A stretch of 64,000 nucleotides of DNA from assembly GCA_038363925.1 (NCBI GenBank), contig JAQQWL010000001.1:1178001-1242000 (forward strand). The letters are read 5' to 3'. The DNA is from Apiospora phragmitis (lineage: Eukaryota > Ascomycota > Sordariomycetes > Amphisphaeriales > Apiosporaceae). The translations under genes were made by a program, and so were the position numbers. Positions 57,966-64,000 of this stretch are shown here, in pieces (the stretch's first letter is position 1; every line of letters begins with the position of its first letter). Under the pieces are notes generated by a model. It was given only the letters and a program-made list of their open reading frames with translations, had not been told where the DNA came from and searched no databases.

Positions 57966-59263
57966 TCAAAGTCTCGTTGATATCCGATCCGCATCGAAGA
58001 AGATGGCCTTGACCAAATCCCGGATGGAAGCATCGCTCTCCAGGTCAACATTGTATCCGGGATATCTCTCCCGGTACCAAGCCTGTGTCCTCGTCGAAAC
58101 GGCAGCGATCACATCCGCTGCCACTACTCTCAGGTCTGCTTGGTCCCAAGAGCTCATCATGGCCAAATTAGAGAGCTCAGCGTCCAACGGGACGTCACGC
58201 GCCGACGTGCGAAGCCCAGCCGTAACGAGGTCTGATATCTGGTCGGCTATGCCGTCAAGGAGGGCGGCCGTCTTGGTAAGCCACTGGCTTTCACTACAAA
58301 TGTCTGGCGGTTAGAGGGGGTTTTGTTCAGGTTCTGCTTGGCAAAGAAGTTATGATTGGTTTACCCTCTAGTCCTTTGCCTCTGGCACTCTCCCACATCG
58401 ATCATCTTCAATATCGGGGTCAGTCGATGCTCAGGACTCCCGTCGGCGTTGAGGCTGCCAAACATCACTATTCTCAGAGGTTAAAGTCAGCTGCAGAAGT
58501 AGAGAGGAGCTTTGCCAGCTCGTAGGAAGCAATGATGAGAGATCGTATGAACCTACTGTTCTGGTCGTGAAGATCGACATTGCTTATGATATGGGTGTAG
58601 TTATCCTTCTCCGCTCTCTCAATCTGTTCCGGGCCTCTGGCATACAGGTTTGGCCACGCCATGGCGATGCACATTCGGACCACTATCCACGTGTCGGTTA
58701 GCAGGGGCTGTTCAGCAGCGAGCGTCGTATATGACAGCTCACAGCATAAGGTAATGCGCCAAATCATTCTGTTCGGGAATGTTCTCCCGAGTCTCCTCAG
58801 CCTAGTAGTAAACTGGCGAAAGGTTCCATTCTCGAGGTATTCCAAGTATATCCAATCCGATACGAGCTGGCTTGCGCCTTCCACGCGTCTGCGCAGTGGA
58901 TCATCGGTAATCGGTACCCTGTTAACGACATGTGCCGCCGCCTGGAGAGCCTAGACCAGGACAAGAGGAATTCTGGTTAACCAAATAGTATCTCAGGGAA
59001 AGAAGTGTGTAGGTCCCCATCAAGGGCAATGGGCAATTGGGAGTGGCTTACATTAAGCACGTCGATCTCTGAAATCCAGTTATCTTCACCCGACGGAAGG
59101 TTTTTAGAGAAGGGAACTTTTAAGGCGAAACGTTGGTCAAATGACAGAGTATCTTTAACCTTGAAGACGCACCCGTAAGCCCCTTCGCCGATGCGCCCTC
59201 GTTCTTATACCGAGGATGGTCGGCGAAGTAAAGCTGGACGTTATTCGTGAAGCGGGCCCCCAT
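57966..59263 (-). CDS. divergent protein kinase-like protein, frame interrupted near N-terminus
   Basis: Eukaryotic-type kinase from an expanded fungal family, spread over four exons with short introns starting GTAAGC (after VLN), GTAGGT (after HDQN) and GTAAAC. The N-terminus MGARFTNNVQLYFADHPRYK leads to the Gly-rich loop RIGEGAYGCVFKVKD and the VAIK-type lysine in FALKVPF. EYLENGTF is the hinge/helix D region. The catalytic loop is NVDLHDQN, joined by splicing to MMFGSLNADGSP, and the DFG position reads IDVGE. A C-terminal helical tail ends at 57966. ATG 59263 and the Gly-loop are in different frames. One extra G in the GGG run at 59196-59198 would make the join perfect (EG to RIGEG). So this is either an assembly indel or a pseudogene. 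Substrate unknown. Confidence 0.68.
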
Positions 59264-60417
59264 TCTACTTCAATATCCGAAGGTAAGGTAAGGTAGGTAT
59301 AACTCTACACCATCAACATTTGCTGGGCGGTCACTCAGAGCATTCATGCTTCTGTTAATAGTGGGAGGCTCTTCAGGGTCAAAGGCCGGGGGTCTTCTTC
59401 GCAACCATACCATAATGAATGAATGGCAAGGGCATCGTTTGGAGGCCATGTCTTTGCCAACAAAGGTTGCTCTCCCGCTTTCAGGCTAGCAGCCTCTCAT
59501 ACAAAGGAGGACAAAGAACTCGAAGTCAACAAGTTATAATAGCATTAGAAGAAAGCATGCTGTGGCAGCCATTTCGAGTGTGATGCTGGCCAAACACGGC
59601 TCTGCGGGACTCACCATAGACTCGACACAGATTGGCCAAACTATTTACAGTATATGGCTGGCTAGGTCAAAGTCAGACCAAGCATCAGATTCAATACTGA
59701 GATCAATGGTGGCATTGACGCTACCGTGATTGCCTGGAATAATTCTTGTTCTGGGCCTCACCTGGACTGAGCAGTCGCTACAAGAGTGCTAAATTGGGGT
59801 AGCCTTCCTTGACCATCATCAACCAGCGCGTGACACTATCCCTTACCCATAACATAGTATAAGAAGACGAAAACATGTAACAATGGAGAATTTACATAGC
59901 GCTATTGCTACTTTTGCCAAAATGCTGCTCGAAGTCATTGAAAGCAAGTGACATGAGTATGGATATATATGAGAATGGACATACATGAGCCTAAGCAATA
60001 TTCTTTTCGTGGCTTCTAAATTACATTCTAAACTCTCCTATCAATAAGGAAACCATTATTGAGAGAGACCATGATGCCTATGGGCTCAGAAGGGACTTAT
60101 TCGGAACAACTCGTATCATCAATGGGGAAAGGGGGAGACAACCTGCTACATGTTGGATCACACCAGGAGAAAGCCCACCACAGCGGATGATATGTTTCAT
60201 ATAGTAGCAATTAAATCCTCAAAGAAATATACCAGTAAGTCTACGTACGTCCCTTCTCCTACACCTACCGTTCTCCGCCAATCTGCTATCCCCACAGCCA
60301 CGACCCATGGCTACGTCAAAGTTTGAACACTCCCGCAACCACTCTAACGACGAACCAACGTACAGGTCCTACTCGAAGGGTCAATAAATATCTAGATATA
60401 TCATTACTCCCTTGGCC
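59264..60417. other. gene-free interval
   Basis: Upstream flank of the kinase-like gene. It includes a GGTAAGGTAAGGTAGG tandem motif at 59281-59299 and AT-rich sequence. No ORF of interest. Confidence 0.5.
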
Positions 60418-60422
60418 GGGTC

Positions 60423-60506
60423 GGTATAGCCTAGCGGTTAATATTGTTATCTCATTATACTTATAAAGGCAAGAGGGTTCAACTCCCTCTGCGGTCACTT
60501 TTTCGA
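60423..60506 (+). other. tRNA-like pol III element
   Basis: Contains an A-box match (TAGCCTAGCGGTTAATATTG) and a strong B-box/T-arm (GAGGG, TTCAACT, CCCTC), then a T5 run that could terminate RNA polymerase III. The putative acceptor stem pairs poorly and a clean anticodon arm cannot be drawn. It may be a decayed nuclear tRNA, an organelle-derived copy (the arm region is AT-rich), or the head of a SINE. Confidence 0.4.
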
Positions 60507-63500
60507 GTCCCTCTAGGAGCAACTTTTTTCTCTCTTTCTATTTTATCTTCGCTTCTTTCTCCCGCCTTCTACTATTTTAGTTCTCTTGCACATGGAACCT
60601 GACTGCAATGCGACGGATCCTAAAGTCTATGCAACCAGAGCTGCGTGTTCCTTGATGGGGTAGTCGAGAGTATTTCCTGAGTCCCAAATTTCTCACTACA
60701 GTATCTTATCCTTGCGGCACTCTCTGTCCACTGCCGCATAATTCTTCGGTAGATCATCAGCACGGAAACCTAGCTGGGGATCTACAATGATACGAGTAGT
60801 CAAGCCATCCACACATGCCTAGCACGTCCGCTGGCCAGGCAGGGGGTTCAAAGGAGAACGGCTGAGTCCTTGGATTTCGACCAAGGCCTTCTACGGGATG
60901 CTCAGAACTTGTGTGGACAATAGGTCTTGCAATCATGTTTCCCAAATTAGTCACGCATTTGGAGTTGTTACAGAACCAGAGCCCCTTGTTCTCGATGAGT
61001 GGATCTTCTCTTACGCACGCCGTAACCCAACGCGAGGAGTATTGCTCTGGTTTTGAGCTCGTTACACATAGACATGCCAAACTGGTCCATACACTCCCTC
61101 CTCTTCTCACGCCACGTAGTATGGACAAGAAGGGGTGGCTCGTTTCCGAATAGAACCCTCCCTCCCCCCTATAGCGAAGATACGTACGGAACTCGGCATC
61201 TGCCCAATGAGGTTCTAGGGATCGTCTCATGAATGATGTCGACCAGGGCGTCCAAGATAGGGAGGGTGGCGACCCTTTGGAGGATGCAGCTGCCTCGCGC
61301 CCCTATTCCAGTTGGGGCCGTGGGGCAGTGTTTTACCCACGACGGGCTCCGAAACAATCACTATGCACCCTCTTTCGTGTGGCAAGCAGACTTGTTTTGT
61401 CGTAGCGTAGGTATGTCAAGGGATGGGGGCCACCGCGCGCAACCCGTCGAGGGGTTGTTGGGTCACCTAGATGAGACGACAGAGGGTGTGTCATCGTCTC
61501 ACGTTGTTCGTGATGGTGACTTGACGGGGTGATCGAGGCGAATGGGAAGGAGCACTCTGGAGTCCGGGTAACAGGTACCCGTCAGCTTGGATGACGACAA
61601 ACAAGTGCCATACTCGCTTCGCACTGACGATGGTCGTTTCCTTAGGGCCGGCTCCGAAAGCGACCGACTTGGCATCAATTGGCACGCACGGAGGTGACAC
61701 GGGGCAACCCCTTTTCTCTACAGATATAGTTGCGACAACGTGATCGACCGGTCACTGGCTATCATTCATTTCGATATTACCCCGTATTATCATTTCCGAC
61801 GTCGTCCATGCTCACAGCGGTGTGTGGAGCATCAGACGAAACGAGAACAAGTCCTCTGCCGCCTCCTATCTGAGGGTGTCAAAAGGGGCGAGATCGTCCC
61901 ATCGTGAGGTCAGGTACGAAGATCACAGACACTTCAGCCGTCCCCTCCCCCCCTCTTCGTTCAAACGTGTCACATCTCGGTGGTTTAACCTTCATCGTTA
62001 GGACCACCTTTCTTGAAAGCACATCACACACACCTGTAAGGTCCGGTCATTTCCACACAGACCTGGTGTGTAATATCGTGGGGGATCCTCATGTGCGCAC
62101 ACGCACTGCGCAGTGGCATAGCGCATGAGCCTGACGCTATGCAGTAAAACAATTACCCCCCTGATGACTGTGGTTCTCGAAATAATGCAGATGAGGCCTT
62201 GACCGCACCCAGGCCAAGCCAGCCGTGTCACAGATACTTCTACTCAAGGTGAGAAGAAGAGGCTCTGAACGTCGAGAAAATGCATTTCTATTGTTACAAC
62301 TCGTCCGGTTTCACCTCCCGGATAAGATCTCTTGCTACGGATCAAGTCAGAGTACCATTCAAACAAGCAAGGCACGGTCTAAGGTCAGCCCAAGAGGTTC
62401 ACTAGAGAGCCGGCTCGAAGCTACACCAGAGTAGATGGGAGATATCTCTAGACGGGATGAGCATGAGGAAGACTGTACATACGCGAGGGCTCTAAGCCCA
62501 CCTCGGCCACTTGGACTCACCCATATACCCCCCTCGGAATAACTCCCGCAGAAGCGTGTTTAGGTGCTCAGATAGATCGCTACCCGCAGCGACAGATAGG
62601 GAGGTCGAACGACCTCAACAGTGCTCGCTGCATTGACAGGATGAACGGCGGTAAAGGCGGTTAAACAACTCTCGCGTCGACAGCGAAACGTCACTGTCAG
62701 TGCCCCGATCTCTTTGACGTCGCTTTCTCATTCTGGCAAGCAGACTCAGCCGTGAGAAGGTAGTTGTAGCCAATCATCGTGGCAATGGGTCCTCCTTTGA
62801 TCGCAGGCAGCGTGCTTCCCCTTCCCCCAAAGAAGATGATGACCCAAAGGAGACGTTCTGCCAGCCTGAAGCATTCCGATCCAGTATGTGTGGAATGACG
62901 ATACACCTAGCAACGGTACATAGTCGTCCGCCTAGGCCGTCGTACCATGTTATGTCTCGCGGCCGAAAAAGGGGCCGCGCACAGTCCAGCCGTCAGTCGG
63001 TAGTAGCAAGTAAGCGATATAAACAGCGGCAACAAGTAACGAAGACGGCAGCTGTAGCGCAGTGCTCGTGAATGCACACGCACATACATACACAGACCTA
63101 CATACGCAGGTAGACTTAGGTACGCACACTTCGCTTCGACGTACTTCAAGACTGAATAAGAAATCCGGCATTGGTGAACGGGCCTAGGTTAGTGTATGCT
63201 CGATGATGGATCCTGGTTCAGGGCCGACTACTGATTGACTGGGGAGCAGCACACCACCTCGTGGTCGTTTTGTTTTTTTCTTACCCCCTCACCCCCTTCG
63301 CTTCTCTGGCCCCCACAGTTCGGGATGGAATACGACGTGCAAAGCCTCTCGTACTTCTGGCTTGGCCAGGTCGGCCTCCATCCCATCCCCAAGAAAATTA
63401 AATCGAATTGGTTGCATGCAACATCATGTATGTACGTAGGTATGTAAGCGAATGCGGGGAGAGTACATCAAATACAGAGAAGAAGAACAGGGAACCCCTA

Positions 63501-64000
63501 CCGTCAAACCCTCTCGCTGATCAAGCGCACGATAGTATAAGCTGTATGTATATTGTATTTGAAGGCACACACATATACACACACACACAGAGAGAGAGAG
63601 AGTTATATCCCCTGTAAAGCCAAGCCCCGGCCGAGCCTTCTACGTAGGACTCCCTCATTCACTGTGTAAGCAGCTCGGGTAGGCGAAAGAATGACCTCGG
63701 TCATACCGTTGTGCTCTTCGATCTCTTGGGTGTTCGCAAACAAGCCCCTCGATAGGGGCAGTAGTAGCGCGCCCCCGATGCACGGGATCTGGGTCTATAC
63801 TGGGTTGGAACAACATCGTCATCGTGAGTTATGTTTGTCTTATATCACACCTCAACAAGAATAAACTCTAAGGTCGAAAAGAATTACTACGGAGGAAGGA
63901 AATGAGTGTGGGTGGCGGTGGCTGGAAGAAGGGCATCAATGAAGAAGCCATTGGCAGGGATGCAATATATTGAATACAGCTCAGGCCGGGGATAAGGATC
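60507..64000. other. gene-free 3' region
   Basis: About 3.5 kb without a supportable gene. Frames are short and lack motifs. The base composition is mixed. The only structures seen are simple repeats near 63560-63601. Confidence 0.55.
63564..63601 (+). repeat. (CA)n/(GA)n microsatellite
   Basis: A compound dinucleotide tract: imperfect CA/TA repeats pass directly into an uninterrupted GA repeat. Likely length-variable between strains. Confidence 0.85.

Noticed and set aside
60757..61230. 157-codon open frame on the minus strand in the 3' gene desert
   Set aside because: No conserved motif, low-quality composition, and no supporting neighbours.
1..64000. CRISPR array, prophage or bacterial-type operon
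   Set aside because: Intron-rich eukaryotic genes throughout; no direct-repeat/spacer arrays or bacterial gene organisation.

Overview
This is nuclear DNA of a filamentous ascomycete (Pezizomycotina, probably Sordariomycetes). The evidence is short 45-80 nt GT-AG introns, widely spaced monocistronic genes on both strands, and typical gene families: a GAF-hybrid histidine kinase, a NIT-4-like Zn2Cys6 regulator, a fungal GILT, a Lam/Ysp2 sterol carrier, DHA and VBA-type MFS transporters, and a small secreted Hce2-like protein. No rRNA, CRISPR, intact transposon or biosynthetic cluster is visible.

Layout. 1-4121 holds no convincing gene. 4122-5591 (+) is a zinc sorbitol/xylitol-type dehydrogenase. 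6424-7749 (-) is COP9 signalosome subunit 6. 8731-10557 (+) and 10819-12027 (-) are long low-complexity proteins of unknown function. 12896-13950 (-) is a cyclin L-like protein. 14406-16034 (-) is a MIT-domain coiled-coil protein. 17178-17486 (+) is a small doubtful ORF, and 18362-21780 (+) is a GRAM/VASt sterol-transfer protein. 22888-24509 (-) is a seven-helix membrane protein gene broken by three in-frame stops. 27048-29384 (+) is CEF1/CDC5. 29943-32246 (+) is a VBA/Fnx1-like MFS transporter, and 32602-34367 (-) is an atypical hexokinase-family gene. 35466-36327 (+) GILT and 36293-37373 (-) DcpS converge and overlap. 37977-39162 (+) is an F-box-like/DUF7730-like protein, and 39321-40199 (-) is an alpha/beta hydrolase. 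41764-45739 (+) is a hybrid histidine kinase. 46719-48083 (+) is the La protein. 48626-50664 (-) is a DHA1-type MFS transporter. 52115-52971 (-) is a secreted Hce2-like protein. 53633-56347 (-) is a NIT-4-like regulator. 57966-59263 (-) is a divergent protein kinase. 59264-64000 carries only a tRNA-like element and simple repeats.

Most genes are unrelated housekeeping or regulatory functions: protein turnover (CSN6), transcription and splicing (cyclin L, CEF1), RNA end metabolism (La, DcpS), lipid transfer, transport and signalling. I see no operon-like system or novel multigene module.

The most useful unexpected result is a quality or biology signal. In at least two genes (GILT, kinase), and possibly two more (CSN6, MIT protein), the reading frame is restored by changing a G/C homopolymer by one base. 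This suggests systematic homopolymer-length errors in the assembly. The seven-helix gene instead carries substitution-type nonsense codons and looks truly decayed. Splice models were inferred by eye from GT/AG sites, reading-frame continuity and family conservation. Protein lengths given are from those models.
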